A stretch of 64,000 nucleotides of DNA from Actinomycetota bacterium (GCA_020161015.1 JAIUOT010000017.1:1-64000); one strand, 5' to 3'; counted from the stretch's first letter, positions 7,454 through 17,707 are shown. The notes: generated by a model from the sequence alone, not told the origin. A program made the numbers and translations.

Positions 7454-8824
7454 ATGCACGCACCGTTCGCCGCCCCGGCCGACGCCTCGCCGGCGCGCCC
7501 GGGCATCGAGGACCGCCTCGCGGCCATGATCCGGGTTCCCACGGTCTCCGCCGGGGCCGACGCCTCCGGGGAGCCGTTCGAGGAGTTCGTCGCCCTTCTC
7601 GCCGACCTCTACCCGCTGGTGCACGCGCACCTGGCGTGCGAGCGGATCGGCGGCCTCGGCCTCGTGTTCTCCTGGGAGCCTGCGCACGGCGGCGACGCCG
7701 ATCCGGTCGTGCTGATGGCGCACTTCGACGTGGTGCCGGTCACCGGCCAGGAGGGGGAGTGGTCGGTGCCGCCCTTCGAGGGCAGGGTGGCCGACGGCCT
7801 GGTCTGGGGACGGGGCGCTCTCGACGACAAGGGCGCGCTGTGCGTGCTGCTGGAGGCGGTGGAGAACCTGCTTGCGCAGGGGTGGGCGCCGGCCCGCCGG
7901 GTGCTGCTGTGCCTGGGCCCGGACGAGGAGGTCCACGGTGCCACCGCCAGGGCGATCGCGGCGACGCTGAGGGAGCGCGGCGTGCGCCCGTGGATGGTGC
8001 TGGACGAGGGCGGCGCGGTCACCGAGGTGCCGTTCCCCGGCGTCCGCGGGACGTTCGCCATGGTCGGGCTGGCAGAGAAGGGCGTGATGAGCGTCGAGTT
8101 GTCCGCAGCGGGGACGGGGGGCCACGCGTCCGCCCCCTCCGGGCTGACCGCCGTCGGACGGGTGGCCCGCGCCGTCGCGCGGCTCAACCGCAACCCGTTC
8201 GACGTCCGCATGCCGAGGACGGTGGCCACCTTGCTGTCGCGCCTGGCCGACCACGCGGAGCCCCGCTACGCCCGGGCCTGGCGGCTGGCGGCGGCGAACC
8301 CGTGGCTGGCGGCCCGGCTGCTGGTCGCTGCCGGGGGAGCGGACGGCGCGGCGCTCGTCCGCACCAGCCTCGCCCCGACCATGCTGGCCGGCGGCAGCAG
8401 CGCCAACGTGCTGCCGTCCTCGGCCTCCGCGATGCTGAACATCCGGGTGAACGTCGGCGAGACCACGGCCGGCGTGATCGCGCGGCTGCGCAGGGTGATC
8501 GCCGACCCGCTGGTCGAGGTGCGCATGGTCGAGGGCGACGAGCCGACCCCGGAGTCGTCGTCGGACAACCCGCAGTTCGCGCTGATCGCAGACGCCGTCG
8601 AGGCCGCCTACCCCGGCGTCGCGACCGTCGGCTACCTGACCACGGCCGCCACCGACGCCCGCCACTGGCACCGGTTCACGCCCGCGGTCTACCGGTTCGC
8701 CCCGCTGTTCATGACCGGCGAGGAGCGCGCGGGCATCCACGGCCGCGACGAGCGGGTGTCGATCGACAGCCTGGTCCGCGGCGAACGCTGCTACCGGGCA
8801 CTCCTGACGGGCCTGCCCGCATGA
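7454..8824 (+). CDS. M20 family metallopeptidase (carboxypeptidase/dipeptidase type)
   Basis: A 456-residue zinc peptidase of the M20 family. Visible metal and catalytic motifs: VLMAHFDVVPV (His ligand, with catalytic Asp two residues on), WGRGALDDKGA (bridging Asp), LGPDEEVHG (general-base Glu and Glu ligand), and a C-terminal GIHGRDERV (His ligand). A lid/dimerisation domain, about residues 205-340, interrupts the catalytic domain. The architecture is closest to PM20D1-like carboxypeptidases, which cleave N-acyl or dipeptide bonds; substrate is unknown. It has no signal peptide, so it is cytosolic. It shares an ATGA overlap with the MFS gene that follows, suggesting coupled uptake and hydrolysis. 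Confidence 0.88.
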   Translation: MHAPFAAPADASPARPGIEDRLAAMIRVPTVSAGADASGEPFEEFVALLADLYPLVHAHLACERIGGLGLVFSWEPAHGGDADPVVLMAHFDVVPVTGQEGEWSVPPFEGRVADGLVWGRGALDDKGALCVLLEAVENLLAQGWAPARRVLLCLGPDEEVHGATARAIAATLRERGVRPWMVLDEGGAVTEVPFPGVRGTFAMVGLAEKGVMSVELSAAGTGGHASAPSGLTAVGRVARAVARLNRNPFDVRMPRTVATLLSRLADHAEPRYARAWRLAAANPWLAARLLVAAGGADGAALVRTSLAPTMLAGGSSANVLPSSASAMLNIRVNVGETTAGVIARLRRVIADPLVEVRMVEGDEPTPESSSDNPQFALIADAVEAAYPGVATVGYLTTAATDARHWHRFTPAVYRFAPLFMTGEERAGIHGRDERVSIDSLVRGERCYRALLTGLPA

Positions 8825-10293
8825 GCGCCGGCCGCCCGGCGGTCCCGGCGCTCACCGACCCGGGACGCGTGCGCCTGGGCACATTGGCCGTCGTGGTGGG
8901 CTTCCTCGCGTTCGTCGAGTTCACCAGCGGCATCATCCAGGGCTTCTACACCCCGCTGCTCACCGACATCGCCCGCCACCTCGGCGTCCCGGACGCCGAC
9001 GTGAACTGGCTCGAGGGCGGCCAGGCCATGGCCGCGGCCATCATCATCCCGGCGTTCGCCAAGCTCGGCGACATGGTCGGCCACCGCCGGATGCTGCTGG
9101 TGTCGACCGCGTTCACGGCGGTGGCCAGCATCGGGCTGCCGCTCACCGACAACTTCTGGCTGTTCCTGCTCGCCTGGTCGCTCCAGGGGTTCTACGTGGT
9201 GTGGCTGCCGCTGGAGACCGCGCTCATCTTCGCCCGGTCCCGCCCGACCGGGCACCCGGCGGTGATCACCCGCCGCGCGGCCGGCGCCCTGGTCGCCGCG
9301 CTGGAGGTCGGCGTCATCGCCGGTGCCCTGTCGGCCGGACGGCTGGTCGGCGTCCTGCCCCTGTCCGTGGTGCTGTGGGTGCCCGCCGTCGCGGTCACCG
9401 CCTGCTTCTTCGTGATCCTGTTCGGGGTGAAGGAGTCGCCGGAACTGACCGGCGGGCGCTTCGACACCGGCGGCATGGTGCTGGTCGCCGTTGCGCTGCT
9501 CGGCCTGACCGGCGGGCTGTTCCTGCTGCGGGTGAACGGCCCCGGCAGCCCGGTGGCGTGGCTGGCCATCCTCGCCGGCCTGGCGCTGTTCGTCCCGTTC
9601 GTCCGCTGGGAGCTGCGCCACGACGACCCGCTGGTCGACGTGCGGATGTTCACCTCGCCGTCCCTGTGGCCGGTCTTCCTCACCGCCGGCCTGTTCGGGG
9701 TGAGCGTCCTGGGGGCGCAGGCACCGCTGTCCACCTTCGCCCGCACCGACCCCGCCGTCTACGGCTACGGGCTGGGGGCGAGCACAGAGCTCACCTCCTA
9801 CCTGATCGGCGCGTACGTGCTCGCGCTGGTCGTCGGCGCGCTGCTGCTGCCCGTCGTCACGAAGTGGGTCAGCCCCCGGTGGGCGCTGGTCGGCGCGAGC
9901 CTGCTGGTGGCCACCGGCTACCTGCTGTTCCTGCCGCTCCACACCACCTACGTGCAGACGGTGACCAACATGGTGATCGCCGGTATCGGCTCCGGCGCCC
10001 TGGTCGCCGCCCTCCCCGCCGCCGCGGCGGCCGCCGCGCCGATGGGGCAGACCGGCGTGGCCACCGGACTGACCAACTCGGTGAAGACCGTCGGCGGCTC
10101 GATCGCCTCCGCGGTCTTCGGCATCGCGCTGGCCACCCACGCAGCGGACGCGGTGCAGGGCACGGCCGGCTCGTTCAGCGGCTACGTGACGGTGTGGGTG
10201 GTGTGCGGCGTCACGGCGCTGGTGGCGGCCGTCGCGCTGCTGTTCGTCCCGCGGGCGGCCTTCAGCGACCAGGGTGGGCCGCCGGCGCTGTGA
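8821..10293 (+). CDS. Major facilitator superfamily transporter, DHA2-like
   Basis: A 490-residue membrane protein with about 14 hydrophobic segments. The loop between helices 2 and 3 has GKLGD-type sequence (AKLGDMVGHRRMLL), the classic MFS motif. The length and 14-helix pattern fit the drug:H+ antiporter-2 branch. ATG 8821 overlaps the stop of the M20 peptidase gene by four bases (ATGA), so the two are translationally coupled. This suggests, as inference, that the transporter exports or imports something related to the peptidase's substrate. It is convergent with the next gene at only 16 nt distance. Confidence 0.88.
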   Translation: MSAGRPAVPALTDPGRVRLGTLAVVVGFLAFVEFTSGIIQGFYTPLLTDIARHLGVPDADVNWLEGGQAMAAAIIIPAFAKLGDMVGHRRMLLVSTAFTAVASIGLPLTDNFWLFLLAWSLQGFYVVWLPLETALIFARSRPTGHPAVITRRAAGALVAALEVGVIAGALSAGRLVGVLPLSVVLWVPAVAVTACFFVILFGVKESPELTGGRFDTGGMVLVAVALLGLTGGLFLLRVNGPGSPVAWLAILAGLALFVPFVRWELRHDDPLVDVRMFTSPSLWPVFLTAGLFGVSVLGAQAPLSTFARTDPAVYGYGLGASTELTSYLIGAYVLALVVGALLLPVVTKWVSPRWALVGASLLVATGYLLFLPLHTTYVQTVTNMVIAGIGSGALVAALPAAAAAAAPMGQTGVATGLTNSVKTVGGSIASAVFGIALATHAADAVQGTAGSFSGYVTVWVVCGVTALVAAVALLFVPRAAFSDQGGPPAL

Positions 10294-10309
10294 CCGGCGG
10301 CCCGGCAGG

Positions 10310-10963
10310 TCAGGCCTTCTTCCCGGCCAGGCGGTCGAGCTCCTGCTCGACGGTCTCCCGCAGCACCACGTCGACCTCGAGGCCGGCCGCGCTCGGCCCC
10401 TCGGCGTACGCCGGCAGCGCCGCGGCTTCTGCGGCGATCCTCGCGACAGCGTCCGCGTCGGACAGCTCGCCGGTGTCGACGACCAGGTCGAACGCGGACT
10501 CGTCCGCCCAGTCGGCCCCGTAGAACAGCGACACGAAGCGCGAGCGGAGCTCGTCGTCGCTGCGGATGATCTCCGCCGCCTCGCCCACTCCGATCTCGTC
10601 CCGCTTGCCGATCCGCTTGGCGCGCACCGCGTCCGGGGCCGTGACGAACACGTTCAGCACGTCGGAGAGCCCGCGCAGCACCCGGAAGCCGCCGCGCCCG
10701 AGGATGACCACGTCGCCCTGGGCGGCGAAGGCGGCGATCGTCTCGTTCATCATCTGGATCGTCAGTGCGCTGTCCTCGTTGAACAGTTCCCAGATCTTGG
10801 GCTTGTGGTCGTAGATCCGGTCGAGCCGGGTGATGCCGTACTGGCGGATGACCCGGTTGATCGTTCCCTTGTCGACGAGCGCGTAACCGAGGTCCTTCGC
10901 CAGGGCCCGGGCGATGCGGGCGCCGTGGCTCCCCAGCTGTCGCGAGATGGTGATGACGGCCAT
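10310..10963 (-). CDS. Cytidylate kinase-like family protein
   Basis: A 217-residue protein starting MAVITISRQLGSHGARIARALAKDLGYALVD, which is the P-loop-like N-terminus of the cytidylate-kinase-like family (AAK6/Cytidylate_kin2). VVILGRGGFRVLRGL and VFVTAPDAVRAKRI are the other conserved stretches. Canonical CMP kinases begin with GPAGSGKSS; here SRQLGSHGARIA replaces it, as is usual in this branch, whose substrate is not established. The start ATG 10963 follows a perfect AGGAGGT. The gene is monocistronic, convergent with the MFS gene. Confidence 0.82.
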   Translation of the reverse strand: MAVITISRQLGSHGARIARALAKDLGYALVDKGTINRVIRQYGITRLDRIYDHKPKIWELFNEDSALTIQMMNETIAAFAAQGDVVILGRGGFRVLRGLSDVLNVFVTAPDAVRAKRIGKRDEIGVGEAAEIIRSDDELRSRFVSLFYGADWADESAFDLVVDTGELSDADAVARIAAEAAALPAYAEGPSAAGLEVDVVLRETVEQELDRLAGKKA

Positions 10964-11064
10964 GGCTACCTCCTGGTCCGGCGGACCGCGGGGCGTCCGC
11001 TCCTGAGCAGACGATAACTTCTCCGCCCGGCCCGGGGGTGCGGTTCGGGAAAGCGCGGTGCGGG

Positions 11065-11889
11065 TCAGCCGAGCAGGTCGAGGACGGTGCGCCCCACGCC
11101 GTCCTCGTCGTTGCCAGGGACGACGACGAAGCCGCCGCGCAGCAGGCTGTGGTGGCCGTTCGCCACGACGAAGCCGCGGCCGGCCCAGGACAGCATCGCG
11201 CGGTCGTTCGGCATGTCGCCGAAGGCGACCACGTCGGCGGCGTCGACGCCCAGCTCGGCGCACAGCAGCGCGAGGGTGCTGGCCTTGGTGACTCCCGGCG
11301 CGGTGAGCTCGAGCATCCCGTAGCTCGCCGACACCATCGCGTAGGTGAGGGTCAGCCGCGACGCGATCACCGACCCCGCGAGGTCGCACAGGTCGTCCGA
11401 GCCGAGGTCGGGGTGGAAGCCGAGCACCTTGATCACCGGGCCGAGGCCGCGGAGGAGGTCCTCCACCGAGCCCTGCACGACCCCCGGCTCCCCACGCTGC
11501 CGGGTGGGGCAGTCGGGCTCGCAGCCGAAGCCGACGGGGGTCTCGAAGCCGAAGGTGATGCCGGGCACGGCCGCCCGGAGGTCGGCGGTCACGGCCAGGG
11601 CCACGCGCGGGTCGACGGGGAACGCCTGCACCACGCTGCGGCGGGCGAGGTCGAACACCGCGCCGCCGTTGCTCACGATCACCTGCGAGTGCGCCTCCGC
11701 CAGGTCGTCGAGCACATCGAGCCAGCGCACGGGCCGGCCGGTGGCCACCACGAACGGGATGCCGAGCTCGGCGGCGCGGCGCGCGGCGGCGAGGTTGGTG
11801 TCCGACACCCGGCGGTCCGGCGCGAGGAAGGTGCCGTCGAGGTCGGTGACGATCAGCCGCGGACGCTGCGTCCCGCCGGCGGGGCTCAC
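11065..11889 (-). CDS. HAD superfamily phosphatase, Cof-type
   Basis: This 274-residue protein has HAD motif I LIVTDLDGTFLAPD (nucleophile Asp), motif II VVATGRP, a C2 cap between about residues 90 and 200, motif III lysine in GVTKASTLALL and motif IV VVAFGDMPNDRAML. It is the Cof/YbiV-type of sugar- or nucleotide-phosphate phosphatase; the substrate is unknown. The GTG start at 11889 overlaps the stop codon of the upstream membrane-protein gene by four bases (GTGA), so the two form an operon with coupled translation. Confidence 0.88.
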   Translation of the reverse strand: MSPAGGTQRPRLIVTDLDGTFLAPDRRVSDTNLAAARRAAELGIPFVVATGRPVRWLDVLDDLAEAHSQVIVSNGGAVFDLARRSVVQAFPVDPRVALAVTADLRAAVPGITFGFETPVGFGCEPDCPTRQRGEPGVVQGSVEDLLRGLGPVIKVLGFHPDLGSDDLCDLAGSVIASRLTLTYAMVSASYGMLELTAPGVTKASTLALLCAELGVDAADVVAFGDMPNDRAMLSWAGRGFVVANGHHSLLRGGFVVVPGNDEDGVGRTVLDLLG

Positions 11890-12752
11890 AGGCGGGAGTT
11901 CGGCGTGGGCGAGCCGGGGCCGGACGGGGAGCCCGACTGCGGGGACGGCGACGCCGAGGACGGCGACGGGGAACCCGACTGCGGCGACGGCGACGCCGAG
12001 GACGGGGACGGCGAACCCGACTGCGGCGACGGCGACCCCGACTGCGGGGACGGCGAGCCGGACCCGTTGGTGGGCACCGGCGGCGGCGGGGACACCTGCG
12101 GGGCCTGCTGGAAGATGAGGATCGCGATCAGGACGGCGAGTGCCGCCAGGAGCATCATCAGCAGCCACGAGACCAGGATCGACACCCAGCCGGCCCGGTC
12201 GTGGCGTCCCGGCCACGGCAGCGGCCACAGCTTCGCGATGCCGGGACGTGTCCGGTCGACCCAGTGCAGCTGGTAGTCGGGCCCCGCGGGTGCGCCCTTC
12301 AGCGGCAGCCGGGAGAGGTCGACCTCCGCCAGGATCCGGGACGCCTCAGCGACCGATCCGGGCGAGGCGTCGTAGGCCAGCGCCACCCACGGCGTCGCCG
12401 GGGTCTCCTCGCCGATCTCGGGATCGTCGGCCAGGTCGTCGGTGTACCGCAGGCCCAGACGTCCCTCGCCCTGCCCGTGGCCGCCGCGGGCCAGCACGGT
12501 GTCGATGTGCATCCTGTTGACGGTGCCGGCGAACCGGTCCCGCGCCCCCGCGTCGGCGGCGGCGCCCTCCGACAGCAGGACGAGCATGGTCGGCGTGTTG
12601 TGGTCGTCGTGGCCGACGTAGGCCACTCCCGACGGAGCCGCGACCAGCCGTGCGTCCAGCCAGAACGCGCCCACCTTGGGCGGGTCGGACGGGAGCAGCG
12701 GAGACAGCCGCGGCGGCTCGGCGGCCCCCTCCGGCGGTGCTGGCGTGCTCAT
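11886..12752 (-). CDS. Single-span membrane protein with low-complexity Pro/Ser tail
   Basis: The 288-residue product has a soluble N-terminal domain (about 1-190, containing VAYVGHDDHNTPTMLVLLSEG and TPWVALAYDAS), one hydrophobic segment (about 203-226, WVSILVSWLLMMLLAALAVLIAILIF) and a C-terminal tail of about 60 residues made almost only of Ser, Pro, Gly and Gln. The tail would lie outside the cell and is encoded by a 42-bp tandem repeat. I do not recognise the N-terminal domain. It is divergent from moxR and coupled to the HAD gene by a GTGA overlap. Confidence 0.75.
   Translation of the reverse strand: MSTPAPPEGAAEPPRLSPLLPSDPPKVGAFWLDARLVAAPSGVAYVGHDDHNTPTMLVLLSEGAAADAGARDRFAGTVNRMHIDTVLARGGHGQGEGRLGLRYTDDLADDPEIGEETPATPWVALAYDASPGSVAEASRILAEVDLSRLPLKGAPAGPDYQLHWVDRTRPGIAKLWPLPWPGRHDRAGWVSILVSWLLMMLLAALAVLIAILIFQQAPQVSPPPPVPTNGSGSPSPQSGSPSPQSGSPSPSSASPSPQSGSPSPSSASPSPQSGSPSGPGSPTPNSRL
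11923..12048. repeat. 42-bp tandem repeat (about three units) in coding sequence
   Basis: Units at 11923-11964, 11965-12006 and a degenerate 12007-12048 begin GACGGSGARCCCGACTGC on the plus strand. Read on the minus strand they encode the 14-residue repeat SPSPQSGSPSPSSA of the extracellular tail. The unit is a multiple of three, so changes in copy number would keep frame. Confidence 0.8.
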
Positions 12753-12948
12753 CTCGTCCCATCGTGTGCGCGGGCGGGCGCCGCGGTCCCCCCATTGTGC
12801 CGCACGCGGGCGGAGCACCCCGGGGGCCCGCCGCCGACACTGTGCGCGACACCGTGCGCCGTGGCGGCAGCGCGCGTACCCGGGGCCGCACAGTGGCAGC
12901 CGGTATCGTGGGCGGCACTCGCCGTCCGTGTCCTGCAGGAGAACTCGC

Positions 12949-14040
<1,092 letters not shown>

Positions 14041-14042
14041 TC

Positions 14043-15092
14043 GTGGCCCTGCAGCCCGGCTTCGCGCCACCGCCCGATGACCTGTCGGCGGTGGCGTCGG
14101 TGCTGCACGAGCCCCGCTCGGCCACGATCCCGCTGCACAAGCTGGCGCCGGAGGCGGCGCTGCGGCGGCTCGAGCTCACCGTGGTCCGCCGGCTCGAGGG
14201 CTTCCTCCACGGGGACCACCAGGGACTGCTGCCCGGCCCCGGCTCGGAGGCCAACGACGCCCGGCTCTATGTGCCGGGCCAGGATGACGTCCGCAAGATC
14301 GACTGGGCGGTGACCGCCCGGACCACCGTCCCGCACGTCCGCGACACGATCGCCGACCGGGAGCTGGAGATCTGGGCCTTGCTTGACGTGACCCCGTCGA
14401 TGAACTGGGGGACGGAGGGCGTGACCAAGCGCGACCTCGGCATCGCGGCGGTCGCGACCATCGGCTTCCTCAGCCAGAAGATGGGCGACCGGTTCGGCGG
14501 GCTGATCATGCGCCCCGACCAGATCAAGCGGTTCCCCGCCCAGTCGGGACGCACCGCCCTGTACGGCCTGCTGCGCCGGATGCTCGCCGAGCCCATCGTC
14601 TCCGACCACACCACCGGACCCTTCTCGCTCGCCGCGGGCATCCAGCGGATGGCCCGGACGGAGCGCCGCCGCGGCATGCGCCTGGTCGTCTCCGACTTCC
14701 TCACCCCCGGCGACTTCGAGCTCGACCCGAACGTCGAGCCGGAGTGGGAGCGGCCGATGCGACAGCTCGCCGTGCGCAACCAGGTGCTCGCCATCGAGGT
14801 CGTCGACCGCCACGAGGTGGAGTTCGCCGACGTCGGCGACCTGCTGATCCGCGACCCGGAGACCGACTTCGAGCGCTACGTGAACACCTCCGACGACGCG
14901 GCGCGCGAGCGCATGGACGCCGCCACTGCCGCCCAGCGCGAGCGCATCCGGATCGCGCTGCGCCGGGCGGGGGCCGCGCACATCCAGTTGCGTACCGACA
15001 GAGACTGGGTGCATGACATCGCCCGCTTCGTCATGGCCTACCGGCGCACGGCCAGCATGCTGCACCAGCCGCCGGCCGGGGTGACGCGATGA
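14043..15092 (+). CDS. DUF58 domain protein, MoxR-associated
   Basis: This 349-residue soluble protein carries the DUF58 signature: GDHQGLLPGPGSEANDARLYVPGQDDVRKIDWAVTAR followed by LLDVTPSMNWG, a von Willebrand A-like core with an incomplete metal-site motif. DUF58 proteins are encoded next to MoxR ATPases in most bacteria and are thought to be their partners. The GTG start is two bases after the moxR stop codon, and its end overlaps the next gene by four bases (ATGA), so the cluster is one transcript. Confidence 0.88.
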   Translation: MALQPGFAPPPDDLSAVASVLHEPRSATIPLHKLAPEAALRRLELTVVRRLEGFLHGDHQGLLPGPGSEANDARLYVPGQDDVRKIDWAVTARTTVPHVRDTIADRELEIWALLDVTPSMNWGTEGVTKRDLGIAAVATIGFLSQKMGDRFGGLIMRPDQIKRFPAQSGRTALYGLLRRMLAEPIVSDHTTGPFSLAAGIQRMARTERRRGMRLVVSDFLTPGDFELDPNVEPEWERPMRQLAVRNQVLAIEVVDRHEVEFADVGDLLIRDPETDFERYVNTSDDAARERMDAATAAQRERIRIALRRAGAAHIQLRTDRDWVHDIARFVMAYRRTASMLHQPPAGVTR

Positions 15093-16054
15093 TCTTCGGC
15101 TGGCTCCCGAGCTTCCTGGCACCCGAGCGGTTGTGGGTGCTGGTCGTCGTGCCGCTGCTCGTGGCCGGCTACATCTACCTGGTGCTGCGCAAGAAGAAGA
15201 CCGGCATGCGGTTCACCAACACCGCGGTGCTCTCGCGCGTGGTGCCCAAGCAGTCCCAGTGGCGCCGGCACCTCGCCGTGGCCCTGTCGCTGGCCGCCCT
15301 GGTGGCGCTCAGCTTCGCCTGGGCGCGTCCCAACGGCATCGAGATGGTGCCGCGGGAGCGGGCCACCGTGGTCGTGGTGATCGACATCTCGCGCTCGATG
15401 GAGGCCACGGACGTCAAGCCCACCCGGCTCGAGGCGGCCAAGCAGGCAGCGCTGAGCTTCGTGCGGGCGCTGCCCGCCCAGTACAACGTGTCGGTCGTGG
15501 GGCTGTCCGGCAACCCGTCCGTCCGACTGCCACCGACCACCGACCGCGTGCAGGCCCAGCAGGCGATCAACAGCCTGAAGGTGCAGGACTCGACGGCCGT
15601 GGGCGAGTCGATCTACACCGCGCTCAACGCCCTGCAGCTCGCGCCGCGCGGGACGGACTCCTCGCCGGCGCCGGGCGCGATCGTCCTGCTCTCGGACGGC
15701 CAGAACACGGCGGGCCGCTCGCCCGCGCAGGCCGCGGCCGAGGCGAAGAAGCAGCAGGTGCCCGTCTACACGATCGCCTACGGCACCGACAACGGCTACG
15801 TCGACCTCGACGGCAAGCGGGAGCGCGTCGCGCCCGACCGCGAGCTGCTCACCGGGATCGCGCAGTCCTCGGGCGGCCAGGCGTTCTCCGCGGAGAGCCT
15901 CGACCAGCTCAACAAGGTCTACAACAACATCCGCAGCGAGGTGGGCCAGACCCCGGTGAAGAAGGAGACGACGGCCCTGTGGGCGGGCTACGGGCTCGCC
16001 TTCGCCGTCGTCGCAGCCCTCGCCGCGGTCTCGCTGGGAGCGAGGTGGCCGTGA
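15089..16054 (+). CDS. von Willebrand A domain membrane protein, first paralogue
   Basis: A 321-residue BatA/BatB-like protein: two N-terminal membrane segments (VLVVVPLLVAGYIYLVL and HLAVALSLAALVALSFAW), a VWA domain of about 190 residues with the complete MIDAS start DISRSM and later LLSDGQNT, and a C-terminal membrane helix (ALWAGYGLAFAVVAALAAVSL). The domain binds divalent metal and protein partners at the outer face of the membrane. It belongs to the MoxR/DUF58 operon (the type seen in mycobacteria as Rv1479-1481) and is followed by a close paralogue. Confidence 0.9.
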   Translation: MIFGWLPSFLAPERLWVLVVVPLLVAGYIYLVLRKKKTGMRFTNTAVLSRVVPKQSQWRRHLAVALSLAALVALSFAWARPNGIEMVPRERATVVVVIDISRSMEATDVKPTRLEAAKQAALSFVRALPAQYNVSVVGLSGNPSVRLPPTTDRVQAQQAINSLKVQDSTAVGESIYTALNALQLAPRGTDSSPAPGAIVLLSDGQNTAGRSPAQAAAEAKKQQVPVYTIAYGTDNGYVDLDGKRERVAPDRELLTGIAQSSGGQAFSAESLDQLNKVYNNIRSEVGQTPVKKETTALWAGYGLAFAVVAALAAVSLGARWP

Positions 16055-17010
16055 TGCCCCTGGAGTTCATGCGGCCCGAGCGGCTGTGGTGGCTGGTGAT
16101 GATCCCGCTTCTGGTGGGGCTGTACCTGTTCCTGCTGTGGCGCCGCCGCCGCAAGGCCCGTCCCCACCAGATCACGAACCTGCAGCGGGTGCTGCCGCGG
16201 CAGCAGGCCTGGAAGCGCCACGTCGCCGTCGGCGCCGCGGTGCTCGCCCTGGCAGCGCTCAACGTCGCCTTCGCCCAACCCAAGGGTGAGGTGGAGGTGC
16301 CGCGCGAGCGCGCGACGATCGTCGTCACCATCGACGTGTCACGCTCGATGATCGCCGAGGACGTCCCCCCGAACCGGCTGGTCGCGGCCAAGCAGGCAGC
16401 GCAGGACTTCCTGCAGATGCTGCCGACCGGCTTCAACGTGGCCCTGGTGAGCTTCGCCGGCACGTCCGCCGTGGTCGTCCCGCCGACGACCGACCGCGGC
16501 GTGGTGGCGGCCGCCATCGAGAACCTCCAGGTCGCCCCGTCCACGGCCATCGGCGAGGGCATCTACTCCTCGCTGGACGCGATGGCGCAGGCCCCGCCCG
16601 ACCCGAACGACCCCGAGAGCGTCGCGCCCGGCGCGATCGTGCTGCTCAGCGACGGCTACACGAACGTGGGACGGCCGTCCGACCAGGCGGCGCAGGAGGC
16701 CAAGCGGCAGAAGATCCCCATCTACACGATCGCCTACGGCACGCCCAACGGCTACGTCGAGAACGAGGGACGCCGCGAGCCGGTGCCGGTCAACCCGGCA
16801 GAGCTCGCCCAGATCTCCCGCATCTCCGGCGGCAAGGCCTTCACCGCGGGGACCTCGGGGGAGCTCAAGGAGGTCTACTCCTCGATCGCCCGCCAGGTCG
16901 GCTACATGAAGGTCGACCAGGAGGTCACCGAGCAGTACGCCGGCTACGCCCTCGGCTTCGCGATCCTCGCGGCGATCGCCGTCATCTCGCTCGGGGCGCG
17001 CTGGCCGTAG
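16054..17010 (+). CDS. von Willebrand A domain membrane protein, second paralogue
   Basis: This 318-residue protein has the same order as the gene before it: MRPERLWWLVMIPLLVGLYLF, a second helix, MIDAS DVSRSM, LLSDGYTNVGRPSDQAA, and a C-terminal helix ending SLGARWP, the same last seven residues as its neighbour. The two clearly arose by tandem duplication. ATG 16054 overlaps the stop of the previous gene by one base; an in-frame GTG sits just before it. The 3' end overlaps the convergent YggS gene by 29 nt. Confidence 0.9.
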   Translation: MPLEFMRPERLWWLVMIPLLVGLYLFLLWRRRRKARPHQITNLQRVLPRQQAWKRHVAVGAAVLALAALNVAFAQPKGEVEVPRERATIVVTIDVSRSMIAEDVPPNRLVAAKQAAQDFLQMLPTGFNVALVSFAGTSAVVVPPTTDRGVVAAAIENLQVAPSTAIGEGIYSSLDAMAQAPPDPNDPESVAPGAIVLLSDGYTNVGRPSDQAAQEAKRQKIPIYTIAYGTPNGYVENEGRREPVPVNPAELAQISRISGGKAFTAGTSGELKEVYSSIARQVGYMKVDQEVTEQYAGYALGFAILAAIAVISLGARWP

Positions 17011-17707
17011 CCGCCGGACGCCGTCCGAAGATGGCCGTGCCGATGCGCACCACCGTGGCGCCGTGCGCGATGGCCAGTTCGAAGTCCCCCGACATCCCCA
17101 TCGACAGCTCGTCGTAGGTCTGCCCGGGCACGGCCGCGTCCCTCAGCGCGCGTTGGGCGTCGAGCATGCGGGCGAAGCAGGCGGCCACCGGCGCGGGGTC
17201 GGGCGAGGGGAGGGCGAGCGTCATCAGGCCACGCACCCGCAGGGCGTCGAAGGGACGCAGCCGGGCGGCGAAGGCGACCACATCCTGCGGCGGCAGGCCC
17301 GACTTCGACGCCTCGCCGGAGGAGTTCACCTGGATCAGCACGTCGAGCGTCCGGCCCGCTGCGTGCAGCCGGCGGTCGAGCTCGGCGGCCAGTGGGACGG
17401 AGTCCAGCGCCTGGAACTCGCTGGCGAACTCCGCCACGAGCCTCGCCTTGTTCGACTGGAGGTGCCCGATCATCACCCACTCCAGGCCCGGGGTGCCGGC
17501 CAGCTCCGCGGCCTTGGCGCGGGCGTCCTGGGCCTTGTTCTCCCCGAAGCGCCGGCAGCCGGCCTCGTAGGCGACGAGCACGTCCGACGCGGGGCGGGTC
17601 TTGCTCACCGGGAGCAGCCGCACCGCGTCCCGCGGGCGTCCCGCGGCGGAGCAGGCGGCCTCGATGCGCGCCCGCACCGCCGCGATGTTCGCCGCGATCT
17701 GGTGCAC
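16982..17707 (-). CDS. YggS family PLP-binding protein
   Basis: A 241-residue PLP homeostasis protein of the YggS/PROSC (COG0325) family, a single alanine-racemase-type barrel. Visible motifs are LLPVSKTRPASDV with the PLP lysine, FGENKAQDARAKA, WVMIGHLQSNK, LIQVNSSGEASKSGL, LRVRGLMTLA, LSMGMSGDFELAIAHGATVVRIGTAIFG. No reaction is catalysed; the family buffers free PLP. In many bacteria yggS sits near division genes, here it does not. GTG 17707 starts the conserved VHQIAANI. The 3' end overlaps the convergent VWA gene by 29 nt. Confidence 0.92.
   Translation of the reverse strand: MHQIAANIAAVRARIEAACSAAGRPRDAVRLLPVSKTRPASDVLVAYEAGCRRFGENKAQDARAKAAELAGTPGLEWVMIGHLQSNKARLVAEFASEFQALDSVPLAAELDRRLHAAGRTLDVLIQVNSSGEASKSGLPPQDVVAFAARLRPFDALRVRGLMTLALPSPDPAPVAACFARMLDAQRALRDAAVPGQTYDELSMGMSGDFELAIAHGATVVRIGTAIFGRRPAATASAPRAR

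Noticed and set aside
7368-7463. Longer sirtuin starting at ATG 7463
   Set aside because: It would overlap the start of the divergent M20 gene and add an Arg-rich segment absent from the family.
11038-12276. Plus-strand frame with an acidic PDCGDGDAEDGDG repeat
   Set aside because: It looks like a calcium-binding repeat but is just the antisense of the Ser/Pro repeat of the membrane protein and of the HAD gene.
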